Assembly: GCF_051014445.1 (NCBI RefSeq)
Contig: NC_135146.1
Location: 4,402,001-4,466,000 of the forward strand
Length of the DNA stretch: 64,000 nucleotides
Reading direction: 5' to 3'
DNA from: Colletes latitarsis
Taxonomy: Eukaryota > Arthropoda > Insecta > Hymenoptera > Colletidae
The notes under the pieces are model-generated. The model did no database searches and had not been told where the DNA came from. It saw nothing but the letters and a program-made list of their open reading frames with translations. Below, piece after piece: positions 1-15,100 of this stretch; position 1 is the first letter of the stretch; the number at the start of each line of letters is the position of its first letter. Made by a program: the position numbers and the translations under genes.

Positions 1-3000
1 TCATACTTTCGCATTTTTCACCTACTTGTTGACCAGATCCTGGGCGTTTTCTGGTTTGGGTCACGCAGTAATGTGGTGCCACACTGCAACAGTGAGTTAA
101 AGCTGCATTCTATCTATATTTTACAGGATAACACCGGTTAGGTCAGGGTTAGGTCTGGTATTTGCCATCATCTGGCTCATACTTTCGCATTTTTCGCATA
201 CTTGTTGGCCAGAACCTGGGCATTCTCTGGCTTGGATCACGTAGTAATGTGGTACCACACTGAAACAGTGAGTTAAACCTGGATTCAATCTATATTTTAG
301 AGGATAACACCGGTTAGGTTTGGGTTAGGTCTGGTATTTGCCATCATCTGGCTCATACGTTCACATTTTTCGCGTACTTGTTGGCCAGATCCAGGGCGTT
401 TTCTGGTTTGGATCACGTAGTAATGTAGCACCACTCTGAAACAGTGAGTTAAACCTGGATTCAATCTATATTTTAGAGGATAACACCGGTTAGGTGAGGG
501 TTAGGTCTGATATTTGCCATCATCTGGCTCAAACATTCGCATTTTTCGCATACTTGTTGGCCAGATCCTGGGCGCTTTCTGGTTTGGATCACGTAGTAAT
601 GTAGCACCACTCTGAAACAGTGAGTTAAACCTGGATTCAATCTATATTTTAGAGGATAACACCGGTTAGGTTAGGGTTAGGTCTGGTATTTGCCATCATC
701 TGGCTCAAACATTCGCATTTTTCGCATACTTGTTGGCCAGATCCAGGGCGTTTTCTGGGTTGGATCAGGTAGTAGTGTGGTACCACACTGAAACAGTGAG
801 TTAAACCTGGATTCAATCTATATTTTAGAGGATAACACCGGTTAGGTCAGGGTTAGGCCGGGTATTTGCCATCATCTGGCTCATACTTTCGCATTTTTCG
901 CACTCTTGTTGGCCAGATCCTGGTCGTTTTCTGGTTTGGATCATGTAGTAATGTGGTACGACACTCAAACAGTGAGTTAAACCTGGATCCAATCTATATT
1001 TTAGAAGAATAATAACAGTTAGGTCAGCGTTAGGTCTGGTATTTGCCATCAACTGGCTCATACTTTCGCATTTTTCGCATACTTGTTGGCCAGATCCTGG
1101 GCGCTTTCTGATTTGGATCACGTAGTAATGTAGCACCACTCTGAAACAGTGAGTTAAACCTGGATTCAATCTATATTTTAGAGGATAACACCGGTTAGGT
1201 TAGGGTTAGGTCTGGTATTTGCCATCATCTGGCTCAAACATTCGCATTTTTCGCATACTTGTTGGCCAGATCCAGGGCGTTTTCTGGGTTGGATCAGGTA
1301 GTAGTGTGGTACCACACTGAAACAGTGAGTTAAACCTGGATTCAATCTATATTTTAGAGGATAACACCGGTTAGGTCAGGGTTAGGCCTGGTATTTGCCA
1401 TCATCTGGCTCATACTTTCGCATTTTTCGCATACTTGTTGGCCAGATCCTGGGCGCTTTCTGGTTTGGATCACGTAGTAATGTAGCACAACTCTGAAACA
1501 GTGAGTTAAACCTGGATTCAATCTATATTTTAGAGGATAACACCGGTTAGGTCAGGGTTAGGCCTGGTATTTGCCATTATCTGGCTCATGCTTTCGCATT
1601 TTTCGCATACTTGTTGGCCAGATCCTGGGCGTTTTCTGGTTTGGATCACGTTGTAATGTGGTACCACACTGAAACAGTGAGTTAATCTTGGTTTCGATCT
1701 ATATATTAGAGGCTAACACCGGCTAGGATTGGGTTAGGTCTGGTATTTGCCATCAACTGGCTCATACTTTTGCATTTTTCACCTACTTGTTGGCCAGATC
1801 CTGGGCGTTTTCTGGGTTGGATCACGTAGTAATTTGGTACCACACTGAAACAGTGAGTTTATCTTGGATACAATCTATATTTTAGAGGATATCACCGGTT
1901 AGGTCAGGGTTAGGTCTGGTATTTGCCATCATCTGGCTCATACTGTCGCATTTTTCGCATACTCTTTGGCCAGATCCTGGGCGTTTTCTGGTTTGGATCA
2001 CGTAGTAATTTGGTACCACACTGAAACAGTGAGTTTATCTTGGATACAATCTATATTTTAGAGGATATCACCGGTTAGATCAGGGTTGGGTCTGGTATTT
2101 GCCATCATTTGGCTCATACTGTCGCATTTTTCGCATACTTGTTGGCCAGATCCTGGGCGTTTTCTGGTTTGGCTTACGTAGTGATGAGGTACCATACTGC
2201 AACAGTGAGTTAAACCTGGATCCAATCTATATTTTAGAAGAATAATAACAGTTAGGTCAGCGTTAGGTCTGGTATTTGCCATCAACTGGCTCATACTTTG
2301 GCATTTTTCACCTACTTGTTGGCCAGATCCTGGGCGTTTTCTGGTTTGGGTCACGTAGTAATGTGGTGCCACACTGCAACAGTGAGTTAAAGCCGCATTC
2401 TATCTATATTTTACAGGATAACACCGGTTAGGTCAGGGTTAGGTCTGGTATTTGCCATGATCTGGCTCATACTTTCGCATTTTTCGCATACTTGTTGGCC
2501 AGATCCTGGGCGCTTTCTGGTTTGGATCTCGTAGTAATGTAGCACCACTCAGAAACAGTGAGTCAAACCTGGATTCAATCTATATTTTAGAGGATAACGC
2601 CGGTTAGGTCAGGGTTAGGCCTGGTATTTGCCATCATCTGGCTCATGCTTTCGCATTTTTCGCATACTTGTTGGCCAGAACCTGGGCGTTCTCTGGCTTG
2701 GATCACGTAGTAATGTGGTACCACACTGAAACAGTGAGTTAAACCTGGATTCAATCTATATATTAGAGGCTAACACCGGCTAGGATTGGGTTAGGTCTGG
2801 TATTTGCCATCAACTGGCTCATACTTTTGCATTTTTCACCTACTTGTTGGCCAGATCCTGGGTGTTTTCTGGGTTGGATCACGTAGTAATTTGGTACCAC
2901 ACTGAAACAGTGAGTTTATCTTGGATACAATCTATATTTTAGAGGATATCACCGGTTAGGTCAGGGTTAGGTCTGGTATTTGCCATCATCTGGCTCATAC

Positions 3001-6000
3001 TGTCGCATTTTTCGCATACTCTTTGGCCAGATCCTGTGCGTTTTCTGGTTTGGATCACGTAGTAATTTGGTACCACACTGAAACAGTGAGTTTATCTTGG
3101 ATACAATCTATATTTTAGAGGATATCACCGGTTAGGTCAGGGTTGGGTCTGGTATTTGCCATCATTTGGCTCATACTGTCGCATTTTTCGCATACTTGTT
3201 GGCCAGATCCTGGGCGCTTTCTGGTTTGGATCACGTAGTAATGTAGCACCACTCTGAAACAGTGAGTTAAACCTGGATTCAATCTATATTTTAGAGGATA
3301 ACACCGGTTAGGTTAGGGTTAGGTCTGGTATTTGCCATCATCTGGCTCAAACATTCGCATTTTTCGCATACTTGTTGGCCAGATCCAGGGCGTTCTCTGG
3401 CTTGGATCACGTAGTAATGTGGTACCACTCTGAAACAGTGAGTTAATCTTGGTTTCGATCTATATATTAGAGGCTAACACCGGCTAGGATTGGGTTAGGT
3501 CTGGTATTTGCCATCATCTGGCTCATGCTTTCGCATTTTTCGCATACTTGTTGGCCAGATCCTGGGCGTTTTCTGGTTTGGATCACGTTGTAATGTGGTA
3601 CCACACTGAAACAGTGAGTTAATCTTGGTTTCGATCTATATATTAGAGGCTAACACCGGCTAGGATTGGGTTAGGTCTGGTATTTGCCATCATCTGGCTC
3701 ATGCTTTCGCATTTTTCGCATACTTGTTGGCCAGATCCTGGGCGTTTTCTGGTTTGGCTTACGTAGTGATGTGGTACCATACTGCAACAGTGAGTTAAAC
3801 CTGAATTCAATCTATATATTAGAGGATAACACCGGTTAGGTCAGGGTTAGGTCTGGTATTTGCCATCATCTGGCCCATACTTTCGCATTTTTCGCATACT
3901 TGTTGGCCAGATCCTGGGCGTTTTCTGGGTTGGATCACGTAGTAATTTGGTACCACACTGAAACAGTGAGTTTATCTTGGATACAATCTATATTTTAGAG
4001 GCTATCACCGGTTAGGTCAGGGTTAGGTCTGGTATTTGCCATCATCTGGCTCATACTGTCGCATTTTTCGCATACTTGTTGGCCAGATCCTGGGCGCTTT
4101 CTGGTTTGGATCACGTAGTAATGTAGCACCACTCTGAAACAGTGAGTTAAACCTGGATTCAATCTATATTTTAGAGGATAACACCGGTTAGGTTAGGGTT
4201 AGGTCTGGTATTTGCCATCATCTGGCTCAAACATTCGCATTTTTCGCATACTTGTTGGCCAGATCCAGGGCGTTCTCTGGCTTGGATCACGTAGTAATGT
4301 GGTACCACACTGAAACAGTGAGTTAAACCTGGATTCAATCTATATTTTAGAGGATAACACCGGTTAGGTTTGGGTTAGGTCTGGTATTTGCCATAATCTG
4401 GCTCATACTTTCGCATTTTTCGCATACTTGTTGGCCAGATCCTGGGCGCTTTCTGGTTTGGATCACGTAGTAATGTAGCACCACTCTGAAACAGTGAGTT
4501 AAACCTGGATTCAATCTATATTTTAGAGGATAACACCGGTTAGGTTAGGGTTAGGTCTGGTATTTGCCATCATCTGGCTCAAACATTCGCATTTTTCGCA
4601 TACTTGTTGGCCAGATCCAGGGCGTTCTCTGGCTTGGATCACGTAGTAATGTGGTACCACACTGAAACAGTGAGTTAAACCTGGATTCAATCTATATTTT
4701 AGAGGATAACACCGGTTAGGTTTGGGTTAGGTCTAGTACTTGCCATCATCTGGCTCATACTTTCGCATTTTTCGCATACTTTTTGGCCAGATCCTGGGCG
4801 TTTTCTGGTTTGGATCACGTTGTAATGTGGTACCACACTGAAACAGTGAGTTAATCTTGGTTTCGATCTATATATTAGAGGCTAACACCGGCTAGGATTG
4901 GGTTAGGTCTGGTATTTGCCATCATCTGGCTCATGCTTTCGCATTTTTCGCATACTTGTTGGCCAGATCCTGGGCGTTTTCTGGTTTGGATCACGTTGTA
5001 ATGCGGTACCACACTGAAACAGTGAGTTTATCTTGGATACAATCTATATTTTAGAGGATATCACCGGTTAGGTCAGGGTTAGGTCTGGTATTTGCCATCA
5101 TCTGGCTCATACTGTCGCATTTTTCGCATACTCTTTGGCCAGATCCTGGGCGTTTTCTGGTTTGGATCACGTAGTAATTTGGTACCACACTGAAACAGTG
5201 AGTTTATCTTGGATACAATCTATATTTTAGAGGATATCACCGGTTAGGTCAGGGTTGGGTCTGGTATTTGCCATCATTTGGCTAATACTGTCGCATTTTT
5301 CGCATACTTCTTGGCCAGATCCTGGGCGTTTTCTGGTTTGGCTTACGTAGTGATGTGGTACCATACTGCAACAGTGAGTTAAACCTGAATTCAATCTATA
5401 TATTAGAGGATAACACCGGTTAGGTCAGGGTTAGGTCTGGTATTTGCCATCATCTGGCTCAAACATTCGCATTTTTCGCATACTTGTTGGCCAGATCCAG
5501 GGCGTTCTCTGGCTTGGATCACGTAGTAATGTAGCACCACTCTGAAACAGTGAGTTAAACCTGGATTCAATCTATATTTTAGAGGATAACACCGGTTAGG
5601 TTAGGGTTAGGTCTGGTATTTGCCATCATCTGGCTCAAACATTCGCATTTTTCGCATACTTGTTGGCCAGATCCTGGGCGTTTTCTGGGTTGGATCACGT
5701 AGTAATTTGGTACCACACTGAAACAGTGAGTTTATCTTGGATACAATCTATATTTTAGAGGATATCACCGGTTAGGTCAGGGTTAGGTCTGGTATTTGCC
5801 ATCATCTGGCTCATACTGTCGCATTTTTCGCATACTCTTTGGCCAGATCCTGGGCGTTTTCTGGTTTGGATCACGTAGTAATTTGGTACCACACTGAAAC
5901 AGTGAGTTTATCTTGGATACAATCTATATTTTAGAGGATATCACCGGTTAGGTCAGGGTTGGGTCTGGTATTTGCCATCATTTGGCTCATACTGTCGCAT

Positions 6001-9000
6001 TTTTCGCATACTTGTTGGCCAGATCCTGGGCGTTTTCTGGTTTGGCTTACGTAGTGATGTGGTACCATACTGCAACAGTGAGTTAAACCTGAATTCAATC
6101 TATATATTAGAGGATAACACCGGTTAGGTCAGGGTTAGGTCTGGTATTTGCCATCATCTGGCCCATACTTTCGCATTTTTCGCATACTTGTTGGCCAGAT
6201 CCTGGTCGTTTTCTGGTTTGGATCACGTAGTAATGTAGCACCACTCTGAAACAGTGAGTTAAACCTGGATTCAATCTATATTTTAGAGGATAACACCGGT
6301 TAGGTTAGGGTTAGGTCTGGTATTTGCCAACATCTGGCTCAAACATTCGCATTTTTCGCATACTTGTTAGCCAGATCCAGGGCGTTCTCTGGCTTGGATC
6401 ACGTAGTAATGTAGCACCACTCTGAAACAGTGAGTTAAACCTGGATTCAATCTATATTTTAGAGGATAACACCGGTTAGGTTAGGGTTAGGTCTGGTATT
6501 TGCCATCATCTGGCTCAAACATTCGCATTTTTCGCATACTTGTTGGCCAGATCCAGGGCGTTTTCTGGGTTGGATCAGGTAGTAGTGTGGTACCACACTG
6601 AAACAGTGAGTTAAACCTGGATTCAATCTATATTTTAGAGGATAACACCGGTTAGGTCAGTGTTAGGCCTGGTATTTGCCATCATCTGGCTCATACTTTC
6701 GCATTTTTCGCATACTTGTTGGCCAGATCCTGGGCGTTTTCTGGTTTGGATCATGTAGTAATGTGGTACCACACTCAAACAGTGAGTTAAACCTGGATCC
6801 AATCTATATTTTAGAAGAATAATAACAGTTAGGTCAGCGTTAGGTCTGGTATTTGCCATCAACTGGCTCATACTTTCGCATTTTTCGCGTACTTGTTGGC
6901 CAGATCCTGGGCGTTTTCTGGTTCGGATCACGTAGTAATGTAGTTGCACACTGCATCAGTGAGTTAAACCTGGATACAATCTATATTTTAGAGTATAACA
7001 CGGGTTAGGTCAGGGATAGGTCTGGTTTTTGCCATAATCTGGCTCATACTTTCGCATTTTTCGCATACTTGTTGGCCAGATCCTGGGCGTTTTCTGGTTT
7101 GGATCACGTAGTAATGTGGTACCACACTGAAACAGTGAGTTAATCCTGTTTTCGATGAATATATTAGAGGGTAACACCGGTTAGGTTTGGGTTAGGTCTG
7201 GTATTTGCCATCATCTGGCTCATACTTTCGCATTTTTCGCATACTTGTTGGCCAGATCCTGGGCGTTTTCTGGTTTGGATCACGTTGTAATGTGGTACCA
7301 CACTGAAACAGAGAGTTAATCTTGGTTTCGATCTATATATTAGAGGCTAACACCGGCTAGGATTGGGTTAGGTCTGGTATTTGCCATCATCTGGCTCATG
7401 TTTTCGCATTTTTCGCATACTTGTTGGCCAGATCCTGGGCGTTTTCTGGTTTGGATCACGTTGTAATGTGGTACCACACTGAAACAGTGAGTTAATCTTG
7501 GTTTCGATCTATATATTAGAGGCTAACACCGGCTAGGATTGGGTTAGGTCTGGTATTTGCCATCAACTGGCTCATACTTTTGCATTTTTCACCTACTTGT
7601 TGGCCAGATCCTGGGCGTTTTCTGGGTTGGATCACGTAGTAATTTGGTACCACACTGAAACAGTGAGTTTATCTTGGATACAATCTATATTTTAGAGGAT
7701 ATCACCGGTTAGGTCAGGGTTAGGTCTGGTATTTGCCATCATCTGGCTCATACTGTCGCATTTTTCGCATACTCTTTGGCCAGATCCTGGGCGTTTTCTG
7801 GTTTGGATCACGCAGTAATTTGGTACCACACTGAAACAGTGAGTTTATCTTGGATACAATCTATATTTTAGAGGATATCACCGGTTAGGTCAGGGTTGGG
7901 TCTGGTATTTGCCATCATTTGGCTCATACTGTCGCATTTTTCGCATACTTGTTGGCCAGATCCTGGGCGTTTTCTGGTTTGGCTTACGTAGTGATGTGGT
8001 ACCATACTGCAACAGTGAGTTAAACCTGAATTCAATCTATATATTAGAGGATAACACCGGTTAGGTTTGGGTTAGGTCTGGTATTTGCCATCATCTGGCT
8101 CATACTGTCGCATTTTTCGCATACTCTTTGGCCAGATCCGGGGCGTTTTCTGGTTTGGATCACGTAGTAATTTGGTACCACACTGAAACAGTGAGTTTAT
8201 CTTGGATACAATCTATATTTTAGAGGATATCACCGGTTAGGTCAGGGTTGGGTCTGGTATTTGCCATCATTTGGCTCATACTGTCGCATTTTTCGCATAC
8301 TTGTTGGCCAGATCCTGGGCGTTTTCTGGTTTGGCTTACGTAGTGATGTGGTACCATACTGCAACAGTGAGTTAAACCTGAATTCAATCTATATATTAGA
8401 GGATAACACCGGTTAGGTCAGGGTTAGGTCTGGTATTTGCCATCATCTGGCCCATACTTTCGCATTTTTCGCATACTTGTTGGCCAGATCCTGGGCGTTT
8501 TCTGGTTTGGATCACGTAGTAATGTAGCACCACTCTGAAACAGTGAGTTAAACCTGGATTCAATCTATATTTTAGAGGATAACACCGGTTAGGTTAGGGT
8601 TAGGTCTGGTATTTGCCATCATCTGGCTCAAACATTCGCATTTTTCGCATACTTGTTGGCCAGATCCAGGGCGTTCTCTGGCTTGGATCACGTAGTAATG
8701 TGGTACCACACTGAAACAGTGAGTTAAACCTGGATTCAATCTATATTTTAGAGGATAACACCGGTTAGGTTTGGGTTAGGTCTGGTATTTGCCATCATCT
8801 GGCTCATACTTTCGCATTTTTCGCATACTTGTTGGCCAGATCCTGGGCGCTTTCTGGTTTGGATCACGTAGTAATGTAGCACCACTCTGAAACAGTGAGT
8901 TAAACCTGGATTCAATCTATATTTTAGAGGATAACACCGGTTAGGTTAGGGTTAGGTCTGGTATTTGCCATCATCTGGCTCAAACATTCGCATTTTTCGC

Positions 9001-12000
9001 ATACTTGTTGGCCAGATCCAGGGCGTTTTCAGGGTTGGATCAGGTAGTAGTGTGGTACCACACTGAAACAGTGAGTTAAACCTGGATTCAATCTATATTT
9101 TAGAGGATAACACCGGTTAGGTCAGGGTTAGGCCTGGTATTTGCCATCATCTGGCTCATACTTTCGCATTTTTCGCATACTTGTTGCCCAGATCCTGGGC
9201 GTTTTCTGGTTTGGATCATGTAGTAATGTGGTACCACACTCAAACAGTGAGTTAAACCTGGATCCAATCTATATTTTACAAGAATAATAACAGTTAGGTC
9301 AGCGTTAGGTCTGGTATTTGCCATCAACTGGCTCATACTTTCGCATTTTTCGCATACTTGTTGGCCAGATCCTGGGCGCTTTCTGATTTGGATCACGTAG
9401 TAATGTAGCACCACTCTGAAACAGTGAGTTAAACCTGGATTCAATCTATATTTTAGAGGATAACACCGGTTAGGTTAGGGTTAGGTCTGGTATTTGCCAT
9501 CATCTGGCTCAAACATTCGCATTTTTCGCATACTTGTTGGCCAGATCCAGGGCGTTCTCTGGCTTGGATCACGTAGTAATGTAGCACCACTCTGAAACAG
9601 TGAGTTAAACCTGGATTCAATCTATATTTTAGAGGATAACACCGGTTAGGTTAGGGTTAGGTCTGGTATTTGCCATCATCTGGCTCATGTTTTCGCATTT
9701 TTCGCATACTTGTTGGCCAGATCCTGGGCGTTTTCTGGTTTGGATCACGTTGTAATGTGGTACCACACTGAAACAGTGAGTTAATCTTGGTTTCGATCTA
9801 TATATTAGAGGCTAACACCGGCTAGGATTGGGTTAGGTCTGGTATTTGCCATCAACTGGCTCATACTTTTGCATTTTTCACCTACTTGTTGGCCAGATCC
9901 TGGGCGTTTTCTGGGTTGGATCACGCAGTAATTTGGTACCACACTGAAACAGTGAGTTTATCTTGGATACAATCTATATTTTAGAGGATATCACCGGTTA
10001 GGTCAGGGTTGGGTCTGGTATTTGCCATCATTTGGCTCATACTGTCGCATTTTTCGCATACTTGTTGGCCAGATCCTGGGCGTTTTCTGGTTTGGCTTAC
10101 GTAGTGATGTGGTACCATACTGCAACAGTGAGTTAAACCTGAATTCAATCTATATATTAGAGGATAACACCGGTTAGGTTTGGGTTAGGTCTGGTATTTG
10201 CCATCATCTGGCTCATACTGTCGCATTTTTCGCATACTCTTTGGCCAGATCCTGGGCGTTTTCTGGTTTGGATCACGTTGTAATTTGGTACCACACTGAA
10301 ACAGTGAGTTTATCTTGGATACAATCTATATTTTAGAGGATATCACCGGTTAGGTCAGGGTTGGGTCTGGTATTTGCCATCATTTGGCTCATACTGTCGC
10401 ATTTTTCGCATACTTGTTGGCCAGATCCTGGGCGTTTTCTGGTTTGGCTTACGTAGTGATGTGGTACCATACTGCAACAGTGAGTTAAACCTGAATTCAA
10501 TCTATATATTAGAGGATAACACCGGTTAGGTCAGGGTTAGGTCTGGTATTTGCCATCATCTGGCCCATACTTTCGCATTTTTCGCATACTTGTTGGCCAG
10601 ATCCTGGGCGTTTTCTGGTTTGGATCACGTAGTAATGTAGCACCACTCTGAAACAGTGAGTTAAACCTGGATTCAATCTATATTTTAGAGGATAACACCG
10701 GTTAGGTTAGGGTTAGGTCTGGTATTTGCCATCATCTGGCTCAAACATTCGCATTTTTCGCATACTTGTTGGCCAGATCCAGGGCGTTCTCTGGCTTGGA
10801 TCACGTAGTAATGTGGTACCACACTGAAACAGTGAGTTAAACCTGGATTCAATCTATATTTTAGAGGATAACACCGGTTAGGTTTGGGTTAGGTCTGGTA
10901 TTTGCCATCATCTGGCTCATACTTTCGCATTTTTCGCATACTTGTTGGCCAGATCCTGGGCGCTTTCTGGTTTGGATCACGTAGTAATGTAGCACCACTC
11001 TGAAACAGTGAGTTAAACCTGGATTCAATCTATATTTTAGAGGATAACACCGGTTAGGTTAGGGTTAGGTCTGGTATTTGCCATCATCTGGCTCAAACAT
11101 TCGCATTTTTCGCATACTTGTTGGCCAGATCCAGGGCGTTTTCAGGGTTGGATCAGGTAGTAGTGTGGTACCACACTGAAACAGTGAGTTAAACCTGGAT
11201 TCAATCTATATTTTAGAGGATAACACCGGTTAGGTCAGGGTTAGGCCTGGTATTTGCCATCATCTGGCTCATACTTTCGCATTTTTCGCATACTTGTTGG
11301 CCAGATCCTGGGCGTTTTCTGGTTTGGATCATGTAGTAATGTGGTACCACACTCAAACAGTGAGTTAAACCTGGATCCAATCTATATTTTACAAGAATAA
11401 TAACAGTTAGGTCAGCGTTAGGTCTGGTATTTGCCATCAACTGGCTCATACTTTCGCATTTTTCGCATACTTGTTGGCCAGATCCTGGGCGCTTTCTGAT
11501 TTGGATCACGTAGTAATGTAGCACCACTCTGAAACAGTGAGTTAAACCTGGATTCAATCTATATTTTAGAGGATAACACCGGTTAGGTTAGGGTTAGGTC
11601 TGGTATTTGCCATCATCTGGCTCAAACATTCGCATTTTTCGCATACTTGTTGGCCAGATCCAGGGCGTTTTCTGGGTTGGATCAGGTAGTAGTGTGGTAC
11701 CACACTGAAACAGTGAGTTAAACCTGGATTCAATCTATATTTTAGAGGATAACACCGGTTAGGTCAGGGTTAGGCCTGGTATTTGCCATCATCTGGCTCA
11801 TACTTTCGCATTTTTCGCATACTTGTTGGCCAGATCCTGGGCGCTTTCTGGTTTGGATCACGTAGTAATGTAGCACCACTCTGAAACAGTGAGTTAAACC
11901 TGGATTCAATCTATATTTTAGAGGATAACACCGGTTAGGTCAGGGTTAGGCCTGGTATTTGCCATTGTCTGGCTCATGCTTTCGCATTTTTCGCATACTT

Positions 12001-14730
12001 GTTGGCCAGATCCTGGGCGTTTTCTGGTTTGGATCACGTTGTAATGTGGTACCACACTGAAACAGTGAGTTAATCGTGGTTTCGATCTATATATTAGAGG
12101 CTAACACCGGCTAGGATTGGGTTAGGTCTGGTATTTGCCATCAACTGGCTCATACTTTTGCATTTTTCACCTACTTGTTGGCCAGATCCTGGGCGTTTTC
12201 TGGGTTGGATCACGTAGTAATTTGGTACCACACTGAAACAGTGAGTTTATCTTGGATACAATCTATATTTTAGAGGATATCACCGGTTAGGTCAGGGTTA
12301 GGTCTGGTATTTGCCATCATCTGGCTCATGCTTTCGCATTTTTCGCATACTTGTTGGCCAGAACCTGGGCGTTCTCTGGCTTGGATCACGTAGTAATGTG
12401 GTACCACACTGAAACAGTGAGTTAAACCTGGATTCAATCTATATTTTAGAGGATAACACCGGTTAGGTTAGGGTTAGATCTGGTATTTGCCATCATCTGG
12501 CTCAAACATTCGCATTTTTCGCATACTTTTTGGCCAGATCCTGGGCGTTTTCTGGTTTGGATCACGTAGTAATGTAGCACCACTCAGAAACAGTGAGTTA
12601 AACCTGAATTCAATCTATATTTTAGAGGATAACACCGGTTAGGTTTGGGTTAGGTCTGGTATTTGCCATCATCTGGCTCATACGTTCGCATTTTTCCCAT
12701 AATTGTTGGCCAGATCCAGGGCGTTTTCTGGTTTGGATCACGTAGTAATGTAGCACCACTCTGAAACAGTGAGTTAAACCTGGATTCAATCTATATTTTA
12801 GAGGATAACACAGTTAGGTTAGGGTTAGGTCTGGTATTTACCATCATCTGGCTCAAACATTCGCATTTTTCGCATACTTTTTAGCCAGATCCTGGGCGTT
12901 TTCTGGTTTGGATCACGTAGTAATGTAGCACCACTCAGAAACAGTGAGTTAAACCTGGATTCAATCTATATTTTAGAGGATAACACCGGTTAGGTCAGGG
13001 TTAGGCCCGGTATTTGCCATCATCTGGCTCATGCTTTCGCATTTTTCGCATACTTGTTGGCCAGAACCTGGGCGTTCTCTGGCTTGGATCACGTAGTAAT
13101 GTGGTTCCACACTGCAACAGTGAGTTAAACCTGGATCCAATCTATATTTTAGAGGATAACACCGATTAGGATTCGGTTAGGTCTGGTATTTGCCATCATC
13201 TGGCTCATACTTTCGTATCTTTCGCATACTTGTTGGCCAGATCCTGGGTGTTTTCTGGTTTGGATCACGTAGTAATGTGGTACCACACTCAAACAGTGAG
13301 TTAAACCTGGATCCAATCTATATTTTAGAAGAATAATAACAGTTAGGTCAGCGTTAGGTCTAGTATTTGCCATCATCTGGCTCATACTTTCGCATTTTCC
13401 GCATACTTTTTGGCCAGATCCTGGGCGTTTTCTGGTTTGGATCACGTTGTAATGTGGTACCACACTGAAACAGTGAGTAAATCTGGATTCAATCTATATT
13501 TTGGAGGATAACACCGGTTAGGTTTGGGTTAGGTCTGGTATTTGCCATTATCTGGCTCAAACATTCGCATTTTTCGCATACTTGTTGGCCAGATCCTGGG
13601 CGCTTTCTGGGTTGGATCAGGTAGTAGTGTGGTACCACACTGAAACAGTGAGTTAAACCTGGATTCAATCTATATTTTAGAGGATAACACCGGTTAGGTC
13701 AGGGTTAGGCCTGGTATTTGCCATCATCTGGCTCATACTTTCGCATTTTTCGCATACTTGTTGGCCAGATCCTGGGCGTTTTCTGGGTTGGATCAGGTAG
13801 TAGTGTGGTACCACACTGAAACAGTGAGTTAAACCTGGATTCAATCTATATTTTAGAGGATAACACCGGTTAGGTCAGGGTTAGGCCTGGTATTTGCCAT
13901 CATCTGGCTCATACTTTCGCATTTTTCGCATACTTGTTGGCCAGACCCTGGGCGTTTTCTGGGTTGGATCAGGTAGTAGTGTGGTACCACACTGAAACAG
14001 TGAGTTAAACCTGGATCCAATCTATATTTTAGAAGAATAATAACAGTTAGGTCAGCGTTAGGTCTGGTATTTGCCATCAACTGGCTCATACTTTCGCATT
14101 TTTCACCTACTTGTTGGCCAGATCCTGGGCGTTTTCTGGTTTGTGTCACGTAGTAATGTGGTGCCACACTGCAACAGAGAGTTAAACCTGGATTCAATCT
14201 ATATTTTAGAGGATAACACCGGTTAGGTCAGGGTTAGGTCTGGTATTTGCCATCATCTGGCTCAAACATTCGCATTTTTCGCATACTTGTTGGCCAGATC
14301 CTGGGCGTTTTCTGGTTTGGATCACGTAGTAATGTAGCACCACACTGAAACAGTGAGTTAAACCTGGATTCAATCTATATTTTAGAGGATAACACCGGTT
14401 AGGTCAGGGTTAGGCCTGGTATTTGCCACCATCTGGCTCATACTTTCGCATTTTTCGCATACTTGTTGGCCAGATCCTGGGCGTTTTCTGGGTTGGATCA
14501 GGTAGTAGTGTGGTACCACACTGAAACAGTGAGTTAAACCTGGATTCAATCTATATTTTAGAGGATAACACCGGTTAGGTCAGGGTTAGGCCTGGTATTT
14601 GCCATCATCTGGCTCATACTTTCGCATTTTTCGCATACTTGTTGGCCAGATCCTGGGCGTTTTCTGGTTTGGATCACGTAGTAATGTAGAACACACTCTG
14701 AAACCGTGAGTTAAACCTGGATTCAATCTA
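1..14730. repeat. Satellite block A: homogeneous domain
   Basis: This domain is built from a few repeating monomer types. One carries gtagcaccactctgaaacag. One carries aatttggtaccacactg followed by gtttatcttggatac. One carries ggcttacgtagtgatg with atactgcaac. One carries cacgttgtaatg followed by ttaatcttggtttcgatc and ggctaacaccggctagg. Nearly all monomers are 176 bp. Scattered 177-bp units carry agaagaataataacag in place of agaggataacaccgg (about 1002, 2237, 6821, 9288, 11394, 13328 and 14033). The 9-bp-insertion and 16-bp-deletion monomers typical of later blocks were not seen here. The right boundary is approximate, placed where ttacagg and short-word monomers begin. Confidence 0.75.
7793..11668. 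repeat. 2113-bp-offset segmental duplication in block A
   Basis: A run of about ten monomers at 7793-9555 recurs at 9906-11668 with a constant offset of 2113 bp (12 monomers plus one base). Both copies share rare marks: cacgcagtaattt (7811 and 9924), the ggcttacgtagtgatg monomers, and ttacaagaataataac. By eye I saw only a few substitutions, for example gatccggggcg versus gatcctgggcg, and ttgcccag versus ttggccag. The duplication is therefore very recent. Confidence 0.8.
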
Positions 14731-14925
14731 TATTTTAGAGGATAACACCGGTTAGGTCAGGGTTAGGTCTGGTATTTGGCATCATCTGGCTCACACGTTC
14801 GCATTTTCCGCATACTTGTTGGCCACATCCTGGGCGTTTTCTGGTTTGGATCACGTAGTAATGTGGTTCCACACTGCAACAGTGAGTTAAACCTGGATTC
14901 AATCTATATTTTACAGGATAACACC

Positions 14926-15100
14926 GGTTAGGTCTGGTGTTTGCCATCTTCTGGCTCATACTTTCGCATTTTTCGCATACTTGTTGGCCAGATCCTGGGC
15001 GTTTTCTGGTTTGGATCACGTAGTAATGTGGTTCCACACTGCAACAGTGAGTTAAACCTGGATTCAATCTATATTTACAGGATAACACCGGTTAGATCTG
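14926..15100. repeat. Consecutive 165-bp-type satellite monomers lacking one telomere-like 11-mer
   Basis: At 14926-14937 and 15091-15100 the usual pair of 11-mers (TTAGGTCAGGG then TTAGGTCTGG) is reduced to one, so the monomer is 11 bp shorter. The measured spacing between the two single words is 164 bp, because the second monomer also lost one T in tatattt. Further single-word monomers begin at about 16506, 25548 and 29790. All five share the diagnostic ttacagg in place of ttagagg, which suggests one ancestral contraction that then spread. 165 is divisible by three, so short open frames run across these monomers. Confidence 0.8.

Noticed and set aside
1..300. True telomere (simple TTAGG-type tandem)
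   Set aside because: The telomere-like words occur only in pairs inside a longer monomer. No run of more than two units was found.
825..14197. Minus-strand open frames of about 104-114 codons in the satellite with TRKRPGSGQQVCEKCESMSQ-like peptides
   Set aside because: They are the satellite read in one frame. 176 is not a multiple of three, so a frame normally dies within one to two monomers. The longer ones occur where a 177-bp monomer (or 165-bp in block B) keeps phase. The peptide is the same each time and no start context or domain supports a gene.
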